Source: Candolleomyces eurysporus (taxonomy: Eukaryota; Basidiomycota; Agaricomycetes; Agaricales; Psathyrellaceae). From it: a stretch of DNA of 64,000 bases. This document shows positions 10,535 to 22,271 of this stretch, one piece after another. The translations under genes were made by a program, and so were the position numbers. The DNA lies in the NCBI GenBank assembly GCA_027579435.1, contig JANBPK010001208.1:40232-104231 (forward strand), in the 5' to 3' direction. Positions within the stretch are counted from its first letter, which is position 1. The number at the start of each line of letters is the position of its first letter. The notes beneath the pieces were generated by a model. It was not told the DNA's origin and ran no database searches. It saw only the letters and a list, made by a program, of their open reading frames with translations.

Positions 10535-11539
10535 CCAACGACTCGGAGTGAGAGCATACAATCAGAGAAGAGGACAGCGATATGTGTATATGTGCGTGGA
10601 AGAAAGTGAAATCACTTGCGCTGCCTCGCAGGTAATACGAGACATGTCTTATCTGAGAGGATCCGGACAAACACATATTAACCTCGCACAGCCCTAAGCA
10701 CCGGTACCAGTACTGCCTTCAGAATTCTATTCAAAGAGCGAACTGTTTTCTTGATTCGTGCTTTAGGCAGCTGTACACTNAAAAAAAGTGACACGGNAAA
10801 AATACAGGACGAACAAGCAGTTCGCTATGAATGGGCAACGTCAGATCCACAGCACTGGTCTTCACAACAAACACCGCCCTTCTTCAGCGTCACTCAACAT
10901 CAGGCTGCCGGAGATTACATGAATGAATATCGCTCATAACTTCTGCACCGTGCCATGGCCAGCAGAATTGATGCACCAATAAGATGGCCCTCGGCGATTT
11001 TGTTGGTACGAAGGAAGGGAGAACCAAGGATAAGAGCATGATCCTCGTGCTTTGCCAATGCCTGGTCGGGCGGTGCCCGAGAGGCAAGCCAGCCTATTCA
11101 TGCGAAGGCGCCACAGTCCTTGTCGCGAAAGGCGCGCCATGTTTGGTCCAGACGCGATGACCAAACATCCACCAAGGTTTGTAAAATCGTATCTCAACTT
11201 CGTCTCAACCACTACCAGCCTTAAAAGAGAAAATTGGTTTCTCTGCTGGTGCTGAACGTTTGAACACATATCTAAGAACTAGTCTGAGGCGGGGCCCGTT
11301 GGAATTTGGTAGTGCCTTCCTATATATGAGTCAAGACCATCTATTATAACGTCTCTCTATCGTAAAATCTAGTATGTTAAATACCAAAAAATCCCTATGT
11401 CGTCGCCGTCGTAAATCTCGTCCCATCATTGCCTAATAGAAGGCGTGTCGTTTTAATCATGTATGCACCGTCCACTGTGCTTGCGAATCCGAGGTCCTGT
11501 GAAGAAGATGACCTGAAGTTCAACAACACGGTCCATGAG
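10535..11539. other. Intergenic, NACHT promoter and MFS 3' region
   Basis: About 1 kb holding the promoter side of the NACHT gene (10535-10700) and the 3' flank of the MFS gene. Open frames here (for example 10934-11269, minus) show no domain and no splice pattern. I see no other feature. Confidence 0.4.
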
Positions 11540-13794
11540 TCAAATTTCGGCTGGAGTGAAGGACAAAAAAGAACGACGTACGAAAGGAATAGGCGCTAGC
11601 AGTAACGCAAGGCACGCAAAAATCGTGTTCGACCACGTATACCCGAGCTTGTCGTACATTTTTACTGTGAAGAATGGGAATACTCCGCCTAGGGCATTTC
11701 CTATGGCACATCGCGTCAGTATGATTGAACAAGCTACGCAAAAGAGGGTGGGACTTACGGAGCATACTTTGTCCTGCAAGCGCAGATGAAGCAAATGTCG
11801 TATAGCTAAGATGCTGTATATCAGTGTCTTGCTTCTGGCACTTTACGGGGAAAACCTACCAATCGGCGAGATAAGTAAACACAGCCAGGTAAATCGTGAA
11901 CATCGACCAATAGTAAATCTGCATTGAGTCCGTTAGCAGTCGCTCATTTTCCAAAGTCGCAGATCTACAAGCTTACCGTGATAGAAAAGCACAGGAGCAT
12001 CCAATGGACGCCTGGACGGGAGAACCATGCGAACATGAACACAGAGACAGGAAACCCGATTCCTGCAACGCAGCACATATACAGTCGCGCTTCTACACTT
12101 CGTTGATGGAATTTTTTCCTGTAANGCGAATACTCATCGTTGAGCCCCGAGCCTATCCAATGAGNCGGGAAGAAGTGACGTACAGATAAATCTTTTCTTG
12201 AAGAAGGGTAGTGAGGTATCCGACCAGAACCGCGACTCTACGTTCGATTTTTTTTAGAATTTTTTTTTTAGAAAAATGTCGCCTTCGGAAATGGGATAGA
12301 CTCACAACATCGTCACGTTTACAGTGCCAATCTGGCCACTCGAGAAACCATGCAGTGATCTAAACACCAAGGGTATAGACCTATTGAAAACAGCGTCAGC
12401 GACTTGCATCAGGATAGGTCGGATTGAGCAGGAACCCACCCAATCATGCAATAAAACACGCCCCATGCAAACGCCAGCCAGAGCTATACGACAGGATAAG
12501 TGCGTCGATCCAATGATGCAGTCAGAACAACATACACTCATAGCCAAGACGATAGGCTCAGTCGTCAGCAAAACTGGAGTGCACGTCAGCGATCGAAACG
12601 AAAATCGGATGGACGAAAGGCACGCACTCAAAGGCCGTGTACACGAAATCCACAGCAACTCTCTAAAGCTGCCTTTAGGCACTGCTGCAATCGGCAATTG
12701 AGAATCCCCTTTGACTTTGGCTTCCTTCACCCTCCGTTTCATCATCTTCGCCTGAAGAACCGATGCGCGGGTCTCTCGCATCGTAAATGCGAACACCACG
12801 GAGTAACAGCCCCCAACCCTAGTTACACATGCGTCAGCACAAGAGGGCTAGTAAGCAAAGAAACTGGCCGAACATCATCGAAATCCACTGGATCCATTTC
12901 CACTCCAGTTTTGGGTTCGCTTCGATCCATCCGGCTGCGATAGTACCAATGCCGTTGCCGCCAAAAGCGAGGATGGAGTATAAAGCCATTGGAAGGCCGC
13001 GTCTGTAGGAGGATTAGCATGCGGTTTACCGGAAGGAACGAAAACCGGGAGCCGCACTGTTTTGGTTCCCAGATATCAGCAATAGTTCCTGCGACCATCG
13101 TAGATCCGGTTGACCCAACCGCACCCTGGATTATCCTCGCTACAGCAATAACAGCAATATTAGGCGCTCTGAATGACATTTTAGGTTATCATTGCAGAAC
13201 TTAAAGTGACTGCGGGACTTACAGAGCGATCATAACGTGCATCAGCAAAAAGACGACGACGGAGACAACGTATAATGGTTGTCTTCCGAACTCTTCGCTG
13301 AACGCGGAAGTGAATAGAGGCGTGAGGGCGAACGCGAGCACATATGTCGATAGACCGACGACTGCTTGAGTGTAGGTGAGGTCGAGGTCGCGCATCATTG
13401 ACGGATATCCAGAGGTAAATGACGTAGTGGCGGCCGCTAAAAATAAAATGACTCGATGAGCAAGGAGGCTAAAAGAAAGAATATAGTGCGTATAGCGCGA
13501 CGCACAGACGAGGAGGGTGAATAAACATGCAACGACGGTGATCGTCCATTTTTTCCGTTTTGAAAAGTTGTAAGGATGAAAATCGGCATCTGGCTGAGGT
13601 GCAGGAATTTCAGTGGCGTCCTAGAAACCGTCACGGTGAGCATAAATAGGTCCGTCAAAGGATCAGTAACATACCTCCTCGATTTTCTCGTTTTCGATAG
13701 GGTCAGCGCGCTCGGTATCATCTGCGACAGTGACTGAGGACGCGGGTGAATGGATGCCCAATCTCGCCTGGACTTTTGGGAGGAACTCTGCCAT
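11540..13794 (-). CDS. MFS drug/polyamine-type proton antiporter (DHA1 group)
   Basis: The start is the ATG at 13792-13794 (MAEFLPKVQARLGI), with a cytosolic tail of about 65 residues before the first helix. Many short introns split the gene. The loop motif after helices 2-3 reads SEEFGRQPLYVVS, and motif-C-like glycine-rich helices follow (ARIIQGAVGSTGSTMVAGTI, GNGIGTIAAGWIEANPKLEW). The central cytosolic loop ends FRELLWISCTRPLS, then TEPIVLAMS. The last exon has RCAIGNALGGVFPFF, KLGYTWSNTIFACLALLLAP and a stop at 11540-11542. This order is that of fungal TPO/FLR1-like exporters in the plasma membrane. An exon near 12110-12180 contains Ns, and one intron has long T runs (about 12250). The substrate cannot be told from sequence. 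Confidence 0.8.
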
Positions 13795-14796
13795 CGCACG
13801 AGAGGGAATATGCCTGAGGGATGTCCGATCACTAGGGAAGCCGACTGCACTTGACCTTAATATATGTCAGTTCTTGCTTGCTGACTGATCCTAAAAGCTT
13901 TTGTCGAACAAGAATTGGGGCAGAAAACCCTACGACACGAGGTTTACACCGTTAGTCAAAAGTTCAGATCCACGGACCCTCCCCACTGGCACGATAAATT
14001 TGTCCACGCTTTTCGCTTTTCCGGCTTTACTTAGAGCCAGCTCCAGCCTGTTCCTCGATTTCTCAGCCCCTTGCCGTGCGGCTTGACCCTGGAAACCTGA
14101 AAACAAGCGACAGAAGGCAGAGGAAGTCTAAACGGAGATTCCCTATCGAGCTTCGGAAAAGCGGCGGAAAGGTGTCATGATCAATCTTCCAAGAACTCGG
14201 GGAGTTCGACACACGTACCTCATAGAATGCATAGTTAGAGTGGACATGCGCTCGGAAAGCAGCATTTTGCGAGGGAATGTTGGTATGGCTGAGGTTATAT
14301 CTCGTGTACCCCTGGTGCCGTTGTTGCCGTCCCTCATGTTTTTAATCAATCTCCCTGTGTGCACTGTCATTACTACATAGAAAGAGAGAGATACCCGACG
14401 GACCTGGCCCGAAAATTCATCAAAGGATGATAGTGATAGATGGTCTAGTCGCGGTCATCTAGCTGCAGGTTCTACGGCTGGCAGTTCCGATGACCCTTCA
14501 AGGTGGGCCCACAGTAGTATGACGGGGTTTTGCAGCCTCAAACTTGGCCCGTCGCTATCGTTAACAGGAGAGATCTAGCTTCTCTGTGTAAGTGAACCCG
14601 AATCTGGTGGGAACCTGTAGAGCTTAGCCGCTACCATTGCGGGTCGCAGGCACGACCTTTGACCTCGAAGGACAAGAGAGTTCAACGGCCCGGACGAGCT
14701 CCCGGATTGTTGACGGATTTAATTGCCGGAGGCAGTGATAGCCGGAATCTCCTGAATCCCAACCTCATCCAGATTCACCACCACTAGCTCTTGAAG
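13795..14796. other. Intergenic between divergent MFS and GFA genes
   Basis: About 1 kb shared as the upstream region of the minus-strand MFS gene and the plus-strand GFA gene. Open frames of about 60-75 codons on both strands at 14143-14380 overlap each other and show no family. No repeat or RNA gene is seen. Confidence 0.4.
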
Positions 14797-15317
14797 ATGC
14801 CATACCAAGGAGAATGTCTCTGTGGAGCTGTTGCCTTTGAACTTCAAGGGGAACCTTTCCTCTATGTAATCTGCCATTGCAAGAATTGCAAGCAGGCTGG
14901 AGGTGGAGCGTTCATGGCGAACGCATTCTTCGAGCCTCAAGTACGGCTCTAATCATTTCATCTTCTGTACACTCACCCTTGTGCTTCATCTAGTATGTGA
15001 CGGTAACTAAAGGGAAGGACTCCGTGAAGACTTACAGTGATAATAAGACGAAGAGCGGAAACGCTGTCTTTCGCTCGTTCTGTTCCAATTGCGGCTCGCC
15101 GCTGTTCATTGGCCCTGCTGCCGGGAACATCACTGTCGTTCAAGCCTCGAATGTTAATGGGAGCGAGAACTGGGGTACGTCTCTCGCGCTGTAGGCTCCT
15201 GCGTGGTCATTCTGACCTGCTTTGTATGCCCTAGTTCCAAAGAAAGAATTCTTTGCGGAGTGTAAATGGGGATGGGTAAAGGAGCTCACCTTCCAACCGA
15301 AGAAATCGAAGTTGTAG
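14797..15317 (+). CDS. GFA/CENP-V family zinc protein
   Basis: Three exons: 14797-14940, 14994-15174 and 15235-15317, all with GT-AG introns and matching phases. The product of about 135 residues starts MPYQGECLCGAVAFELQG and has the paired zinc-ligand pattern of the family: CLCG near residue 8, CHCKNCKQ near 29-36, and CSNCGSPLF near residue 80. It ends in LTFQPKKSKL. Family members include enzymes proposed to aid glutathione-dependent formaldehyde conversion and centromere protein V, but most fungal members have no assigned substrate. The length is normal and all cysteines are present. It is likely cytosolic, with no targeting signal visible. Confidence 0.88.
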
Positions 15318-16250
15318 ACAACCTTGTGTGCCNGGGGGATTGGTGCGCATGTATTGTTTCATGAATCCGCCAATTTGAAGATGCTTCCGCCCGAGCCTCG
15401 CCACCTTGCTATACGCGTGCCGTTCATGCAATCATAACTCAATGACACAAGCCTCGAACCAAGCTAAGTTGGTACCCTGATTGCTCTTGGAGTGCTCGTG
15501 GCGTAAATGAAAGTGCAGGAACAGCTCGTCTCCTCACGACTTCAATTGATCTCTCCAGTCACCAGCCATGGAATACCAGTCTTGATCCCTGGTTCGGAAT
15601 CCCAGTGGGTCACTGGTTGGCCTCCACATCGTAGTACGAGCGCGGGTCTCCCCTATGCAACTATGCTACGGTAGTATGTACTGCAGCCCTGCCCGATTGG
15701 TGAAATTGTTGACCCAAGAAAGTAATTCAAATACACGACTTGGATCTCCCAGTGTACGATGGCGAGGCGACTCGGTGACCCCCTATTTGGGGTGAAGATC
15801 TCGAACATCTAATATGTGCCAAAAATTGATCAAACTGGTTAACGGCGTATGTGCAGATTTGGACTGTCTTCAAGCTTCAAATTGAACTTTTGGCGAAGAT
15901 TTTGATCTCGAAATTGAAAATGTCGAGCGCCGATCCACTGTGGCAGCATTCGGGTGGATGCCAGTGGGGCTTTTACTCTTTGAACTTCTTGAAGTGTACA
16001 TTTTACACTTTTGTTAGACACGGTGCTTGCCGTAGCAAATCGTAACCTCATAGCNCTGTAAGCTCCATGCTGAGTTTCCTTCAGCCCAAGCCGCCGCACA
16101 GTGTAACCGCATCACGCTCATTGGCGGACGCGATAGGACGCGACCCCGACCTGGATCGAGCCCGGGCCGCCTGGTTTTCTGATTACCTCATCGTCATCCG
16201 GGCTTGCCAAACTCCGTGTTGGTGACCGAAATTGTTGACGCCCGACCACC
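15318..16250. other. Intergenic
   Basis: About 930 bases between the GFA gene and GRX5. Only short open frames occur (65-86 codons), without family resemblance. It includes the GRX5 promoter at its right end. Confidence 0.4.
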
Positions 16251-16908
16251 ATGTTCAGACCAGCTCTAAGCACCTCAGTAAGTCCTACAAACCCATAAAC
16301 ATCCCTAAATCGAGCTGAAAAATAATCTAAAACCCAGTTGCGCCTCCTCAGGCCCACCACTGCCTCGTCAGCGTCGAGCTTGGCTCGAGGTCGCCTGACA
16401 GCATACCGGTATCTCTCTACAGAGACCAAAACGAAGATTCAAAAGGCCATTGAGGCAAAGCCTGTTGTTCTGTTCATGAAAGGAACCCCAGAATCACCGT
16501 CGTGTGGATTCTCGAGGGCTGTTGTGCAAGTGCTCGACCTCCATGGCGTACCAGCGGAAAAGATGGATACCTACAATGTGCTTACGGATGCTCAGCTGAG
16601 GTCTGCGATCAAGGAATACTCGTGCGTCNTTTTTTTCTACTCTTTCTTTGGTTGCATACCAGGGGATCTCATGAGTTCTGGACAGCGAATGGCCGACAAT
16701 ACCTCAAATTTACATTAACGGCGAATTCATTGGAGGGTGCGACATTCTCCTTGGAAGTACGTTACCTCTCCCGTCATACCCTTGCCGACTTACTCATCCA
16801 TGTCTTCTTTGCGCAGTGCATCAGTCCGGGGAGCTTGAAACACTGCTTGAAAATAACAACATCATCCCCAAGATTCCGGAAGAGCCCGCGCAGTCGACGT
16901 CGTCATGA
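16251..16908 (+). CDS. GRX5: Mitochondrial monothiol glutaredoxin
   Basis: Four exons: 16251-16277, 16338-16621, 16686-16756 and 16817-16908. The N-terminus (MFRPALSTS, then Arg/Ser-rich [13 protein letters not shown] and [13 protein letters not shown]) is a typical mitochondrial presequence. The domain contains [20 protein letters not shown], with the monothiol CGFS active site, then [20 protein letters not shown] and [12 protein letters not shown], which form the glutathione-binding face. Grx5 carries [2Fe-2S] clusters from the ISU scaffold to apoproteins in the matrix. The tail is short and acidic ([15 protein letters not shown]). The donor of intron 2 is next to an N and a T run (16628-16636). 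It lies beside the heme-synthesis gene HEM13, transcribed convergently. Confidence 0.93.
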
Positions 16909-17107
16909 TGTTGTACCAGTGCTCTCTCACAGACGTGTACCTTATCACAGGATCTATAATCTAATATCACCTTAGACACCCCACTTTCCCCAATTCTTCG
17001 TGGGCAAGCCGGAATGCAATAGTGTGCAGAACAAGAACAAGCTGAGCGAAAGCGACGAGAGATGGGATTCTATAGTACAGACACTCTTGATTTCACGTTC
17101 TCTTACT

Positions 17108-18196
17108 CTAATTACCCGGCACCCAGTCTCTCGGCTCCCTGAGGACCTTAACCAACTCAGCCTCCTCCGTACCCTCCTCATTGCCCAGCTCTGACATATA
17201 CTCCCACCTCGCGGTCTCCGGCAAGCTCATCAAGATACTCTCAATCCGTGCTCCGGGAGTCATCAACCCAAACTTCGTACCCCGGTCGTAGACCAAGTTA
17301 AACTCAACATACCGGCCCCTCCTGATAAGTTGCCAGCGTCTCTGATGAGGGGTATACGTCGTCGTATGCCGGATCCTCAAAATGGGGACGTATGAAGGAA
17401 CGAAAGCGTCCCCGACCGACTTGACGAAGGCGAAAATCTCGTCCGGTGTCGTCGGCCTCTTCACATCGTTGTTCGGAAGCTTGAGATGAGGGCCTTCATT
17501 GAGGTCATCGAAAAAGATCCCGCCGATGCCTCGAGATTCGTTTCGATGAGTGATGTAGAAGTACTCGTCGCACCATTTTTTAAAGGTAGGGTAGAGTTGG
17601 GGGCCGTGTGGGGCGCAGGCGTCCGAGATGGTTTTGTGGAAGTGGATCGCATCTTCCGGGTAGAGGTACGAGGGTGTGAGGTCTGAGCCCCCGCCAAACC
17701 ACCATGCGAGGACTTGTGGTGTCTCCCCAGATTCCTTGTGAGACTCGTCCTGAGGTTCTGTGATTTCGAAATACCGGTAATTTGCGTGGACGGTGGGTGC
17801 GTGGGGGTTGCGGGGGTGGATAACCAAGCTGAGTCCAGCAGCGAAGAACGGCAGACCCTCCTGTCGCTCAGGAAGCGGCATGGAAGTATGATCTGCGCGC
17901 ATCTGCTTGATTGCAGCTGGAGGAAGTAGTCCATGAACCACGGATATGTTTACTCCGCCCTTCTCCAGGACCGTAGGTTGCTCCTGGACGTTATTTGGAT
18001 CGATGATGTTATCGTCGTTGATGGGTGCTGCGAAGACGCAGGAACGGCCAGAGCCGCCTTGGGCTCGAACCCAGGAATCTCGTTTGAACTTGGGTGCGTT
18101 GGGGTCGGTCTCTTCCAACGCAGTCACGATTTGGTCTTGGAGTTGGTTGATATACTCCTCCACGCGCTGGCGCATGGGTTTCGGAGACGTAGCCAT
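17108..18196 (-). CDS. HEM13: Coproporphyrinogen III oxidase
   Basis: Uninterrupted coding sequence of 362 residues from the ATG at 18194-18196 (MATSPKPMRQRVEEYINQL); the open frame continues upstream without an ATG. A probable 5'-UTR intron ends just before the ATG (gtcagt ... ctgtag). Signature blocks are DSWVRAQGGSGRSCVFA, GVNISVVHGLLP, AGLSLVIHPRNPHAPTVHAN, WWFGGGSDLTPSYLYPED, FKKWCDEYFYITHRNESRGI and GRYVEFNLVYDRGTKFGL. This is the oxygen-dependent enzyme that converts coproporphyrinogen III to protoporphyrinogen IX in heme synthesis. The fungal enzyme is mainly cytosolic, and no presequence is seen. The length matches the family (yeast about 328) with a small C-terminal extension. Confidence 0.95.
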   Translation of the reverse strand: MATSPKPMRQRVEEYINQLQDQIVTALEETDPNAPKFKRDSWVRAQGGSGRSCVFAAPINDDNIIDPNNVQEQPTVLEKGGVNISVVHGLLPPAAIKQMRADHTSMPLPERQEGLPFFAAGLSLVIHPRNPHAPTVHANYRYFEITEPQDESHKESGETPQVLAWWFGGGSDLTPSYLYPEDAIHFHKTISDACAPHGPQLYPTFKKWCDEYFYITHRNESRGIGGIFFDDLNEGPHLKLPNNDVKRPTTPDEIFAFVKSVGDAFVPSYVPILRIRHTTTYTPHQRRWQLIRRGRYVEFNLVYDRGTKFGLMTPGARIESILMSLPETARWEYMSELGNEEGTEEAELVKVLREPRDWVPGN

Positions 18197-18815
18197 TTCT
18201 ACAGCCCGAATATGAGTTTTAACCAAGTCAATGAAGGGCTAAATACTGACCGAGGTTCAGCGGGTGATGGCTGCGGTTGAAGAGAGGTTTTGATCCGTTG
18301 TCACCACAACAGGACCGGAGTGTCTGAAAGCTGTAAAGAATCGGGAGACAAGTCAGGAGGAATGTCAGAAGGAAAGTCAGGCGACGTGGACGGTCGTCAC
18401 ACCCTTTTTATATCTTTAGAGAGGAAGCTACCGCAGCACACGATGGAGCTGCAGCCATACCTAGAGTCGGAGGAGAATCTGGCTGGCCAGCTCTAGAATG
18501 TAGAATACGCCCAACTTGGGTCCGGAGGGAATTATGGGTCCGATCATATTTTGATTGGGTATGGAAATGGGAGACTAGACTACCAATCGACTACAAGATA
18601 TTTGAATGGAATGACTAGTGAGGAGATACTAGTATGAGTTGTACAATAGGATATGGGATGGGAGATGGAGAGAGTCGTGCTGAGGCATGAGAGGGTCGTC
18701 ACATAGTTAAAGTAACATTTTAGCAAGAAATTAAGATGAAGAGAGGAACTCAGAAACTATAAAACAGCGTATGGCTGTTAACCACTTAAAGGGTTTGGTG
18801 AAATCTTGCGTGTGG
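18197..18815. other. HEM13 upstream region and aquaporin 3' flank
   Basis: About 620 bases with the HEM13 promoter and probable 5'-UTR intron (about 18197-18250), a TATA-like TTTTATAT at about 18405, and the 3' flank of the aquaglyceroporin gene. No gene is supported. Confidence 0.45.
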
Positions 18816-20374
18816 CTAGACCGACTCCGTAGTCTGATCATTTGTATTGGAAAGCGCACGCGTTCGACGGCGATCCCGCCATTGGAGACTAGAAACGAAG
18901 AATTGTAGTGGTGTGTCATTTAGCCATAATTCTCTGTCGATATGGTGTGGACAATTACTTACAGTTTACTGACCACGTTCGACTTCTCCTTGTACAAGAA
19001 GACATCATACAAGCCTGCGCCGATGAGCCCTCCGAGGAAATCGCCGATAATAGGCGCGTAGAGCCAGTACCAGCTAAATGATGAGGCGGCTTGTCAGGAT
19101 CCACCTTTCCTGGAATAGTCAAAGGACACATACCTCCTGAACGTGAATACTTGACGTCCGTACCCGACCATCGCAGTGAACATCCTTGGCCCTAGATCGC
19201 GAGCCGGATTATACGCAAAGCCTAAGGAAAGAGGTATAACGATGAGCATCGGTGTCGTGATCACAGCGAAAAAATGTCCAGAGAGAAATTAGACTACTTA
19301 CTCGTTTGAACACCAACAGCGGCTGCGATTCCAGTAAACATGACGAAAATCCCAACGGCTACCTCACCCGAATGCCAATTGTTCTTCGATTTGTCGAGGA
19401 GCGCAAAAAGAGAAAGGACAAGTAGAGCTGTGCCGATGAGTTCTGAGACGAAGCATTCCGCGTTGGAGAGGTAGCTGACCTAGCAATTAATCGGCGATTC
19501 AGTCAAGCTCGTCTAGGAAAGAAATGCACTGCGAGGTCAAGGAAGACTCACGGGGATGGTGCCGAAATATCCAGCGGTCGAGAGAGTCCTAATCCCAATT
19601 CCACCTTCGTTTATATCGATGGCTCGTAGATAGTTTCCGTAGACGATGCCCGCACCACAGATCCCTCCCAAGAGCTGGGAAAGCCAGAATCCGGGGACCT
19701 GACGCCATGGAAAACCACGAAAGACGGCCATAGCCAGCGTGACCTAGCCACCAATCTAAATGTTCCATTCCCCCCAACGAGGAAGAAAACGGCTAGTACG
19801 TACAGCTGGGTTGACATGGCCTCCTGATACCCAAACAGCGACAGCAAGGCCTGCGCCCCATCCCAGGGAGAGGGAAGTCCAACTCTGAAAATTATTCAGG
19901 CAAGGTTAGTTTTCGACGACGAGAAATGGGTAGAAGGAGAATGCTTACGCCCGCTTGGAAGCCAGGAGATGTAGATGGGTTCCTCGTCAAGTTGACTTGG
20001 CAATTAGCCCCACATCCGAACATAACGAACACCATCACCCCGAGGAATTCAGCAGCGTATGGCATGAGCCATCCTCTGTAGTCAAACAATATACTGTGAG
20101 TCAACTAAGCGTATCTGGAAACAAGTGGGATCACGGACCTAGCTCGAACCACGGGGTTTCGTTCGAGTGTAGGGTCAATGTTGCCATTCTTTGCAGAGGA
20201 AGATGGCATGGTATCATTTTCGGGCGTTGGGATCTGGCTATGTTCTCTGAGTGTCGTGGCTTGCTTCTCTGAAAGGATGCTGGAGGATGGCCGGGATGAC
20301 GATGGACGAACTCCCTGAGGAGCATCCATTCCGTGTCGTTCGGGGGTCGAGTACTGTGGCAGCTGCGTAGACAT
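18816..20374 (-). CDS. Aquaglyceroporin (MIP family)
   Basis: The ATG at 20372-20374 opens a Ser/Pro/Thr-rich cytosolic N-terminus of about 80 residues ([17 protein letters not shown]...). Six membrane helices follow over six exons. The first pore motif is [13 protein letters not shown], the second [15 protein letters not shown]. The Asp after NPAR marks glycerol-permeable members, so water/glycerol/small-solute transport across the plasma membrane is expected. The last helix ends [17 protein letters not shown]. There the sequence can stop at TAA or splice at a strong gtaagt donor into exon 18816-18888, adding a basic tail ([16 protein letters not shown]) with stop at 18816-18818. I favour the spliced form. 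A TATATATA box lies about 60 bases upstream (20433-20440). Confidence 0.9.
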
Positions 20375-21120
20375 CTTGAAGTCGGAATGGATGCTTGTAA
20401 AAGGCTTTGCTTGAGGCGGAAGAGGGAAGGGGTATATATATGTTTTGCAAGAGCCGCCACACACTGTTGATGTCTTGCATCGGGACGCGGCATTTCATTG
20501 CAGACCGTCTAACATGGCAAAAATTCGTCATTGGTGTAAGGTGTGAGGAGTCGATATCTCGACCTGGATAAGTGACGCCAGTGACGTCGTACATGGTAAA
20601 CTCGCAGGTGCATGCCAGAGTTCTTGAATTCGTACATAGAACTCTGTCGGTACCCCAAGCTACGAGCTGCAGGCCTGTAAATTTTGGGAAAAGGCTCGAA
20701 CAAGCAGAGCCAGTTGAGTCGAGATTTAAAGACAGCTGCTAGTTCTTTGGATTCCCAGAATGCCAAGCATGAGGCTACCCGCAGTGGATACTTACAGAGC
20801 TCCGACAAGACGGCTGGAATGTTGGATCAAGTCCACTGAAAGCCGGACCTGCTGGTCATTGAATCGCATGAGTTCATGCAATCTGCTCCGGTTCTTCGCT
20901 TCACCGCAGATATTGGAGCAATGAACTGAAGAAAACCAGAGAGCAGAGGCGAGAAGGCTCCTTCTATTCGCAAGGGGTGGGGTCAGAGTAGGTGCAGCTG
21001 AGTTTGAACCGTGAGAGTGATTACGGCCGGCATCTTGACTGTCAATGACAGTGACCGCTGTTTAACATCACATTCGACAATAACCACAAGTAGGCCCGCA
21101 CCCTCACGCTCATCGAACGA
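20375..21120. other. Divergent promoter region
   Basis: About 745 bases between the minus-strand aquaglyceroporin and the plus-strand GTPase. Open frames of 99-120 codons on the minus strand (20131-20808) partly overlap the aquaporin 5' region and show no family. No other feature is seen. Confidence 0.4.
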
Positions 21121-22050
21121 ATGCTTTGCGAACGCAGTCGATTTTTGCTACAAGGCCTAAAATGTAGACGAACTTTTGTGACGGTCTCAACAGCAGCAGA
21201 GAAAGTCTTCTCCGACACCAGCTCGGCTGCATTTCTGGCCGCTGCTGGAAATCTGAAATCTGTTCCACAACTCCATGGTATGCCTGAGGTGAATTCAATC
21301 CACGTTCCAATGAAAATATTATTGCTTACTGACGCTGGAGGTTATAGTGACAGGTAACACATCTCTCTGTGCAGCCGTGACCAGGCGAGGACCCTAATTC
21401 AAACCATCACAGGTCGAGCAAATGTTGGAAAGTCTACCCTATTTAACGCGGTCCTAGGGCGAAAGACCTTGCTTCACACAAGTTCTAAAGCGGTGAGTAG
21501 GATGATACTACTCAGAAGTGTACACTCAGTGAAGTCATTCAACAGGGTCGCACCCGAGAACTGAACTTTTATCGCGTCGGCAAAGACCCTGGAAAACTTG
21601 TCCTGGTTGACGCGCCTGGCTATGGTGCCAGAGGGAAACGGGAGTGGGGAGAGCTCTTCGATGGATATTTAGAAACCCGTAAACAGTGAGTCTTTCTAGG
21701 CCCATTGACCAACCCTGTCTAACAATCGTGATTCAAGGCTGAAGCGCGTCTACATCCTATTCAATGCCAAACACGGCTTGAACGAGACCGACACGTCGAT
21801 GCTTCAACATCTTTCTCAATATCTCATTTCAAAAGAAGGAACTCAACCCTTCACGCTTCAATCAGTCATCACCAAAGTCGACCTCGTCCCTTCAAACCAG
21901 GTAGCAGCTGCAATTGCTCAGATAAAGAAAGACATTTTTGCTGCGGCCCCGCTGTGCCTGCCCCCCATTCTCACAAGCTGCGAGATGGACCCTCCTTTTG
22001 GTATTGAAAATATACGGAAGAATATCGCAGAAGCCTGCGAATTAGCTTGA
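21121..22050 (+). CDS. EngB/YihA-type GTPase, probably mitochondrial
   Basis: The ATG at 21121 gives MLCERSRFLLQGLKCRRTFV, a basic presequence-like start. Exon 1 ends at 21288 and is followed by a 13-nt microexon (21341-21353). Exon 3 starts at 21413. Together these read MPEVIVTGRANVGKST, restoring the beta-strand and G1 P-loop. Next come GRTRELNFYRVG (switch I), LVDAPGYGARGKREWGELF (G3 plus the GYG-x-RGKR loop typical of EngB), RVYILFNAKHGLNETD, and G4 TKVD in ITKVDLVPSNQ. The last exon ends in CELA with stop at 22048-22050. Bacterial EngB helps large-subunit ribosome assembly. Fungal homologs are presumed to act on mitochondrial ribosomes, which is inference here. Confidence 0.87.
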
Positions 22051-22271
22051 GCTCGCGTTTCTCACCTATTCGTATAGGATACTGCTCAGATTTATTGTAA
22101 GCGTAGCTTGTCCATTAGTGTCATTCCTTGATTGTCCTCGTTATTTCATCAGGTGTTCGTTCAGAGATGTGCACGAGGTGATGGACGTGACAATTTGGTT
22201 GGGTCACCCGTGACAATGTGCTCAAATCTGTTTGATCTTTCCTTTCCTCTTCTACCTAGAGAAACTTTGCG

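Noticed and set aside
17461..18280. Open frames on both strands overlapping HEM13
   Set aside because: Shadow frames of a strongly supported gene.
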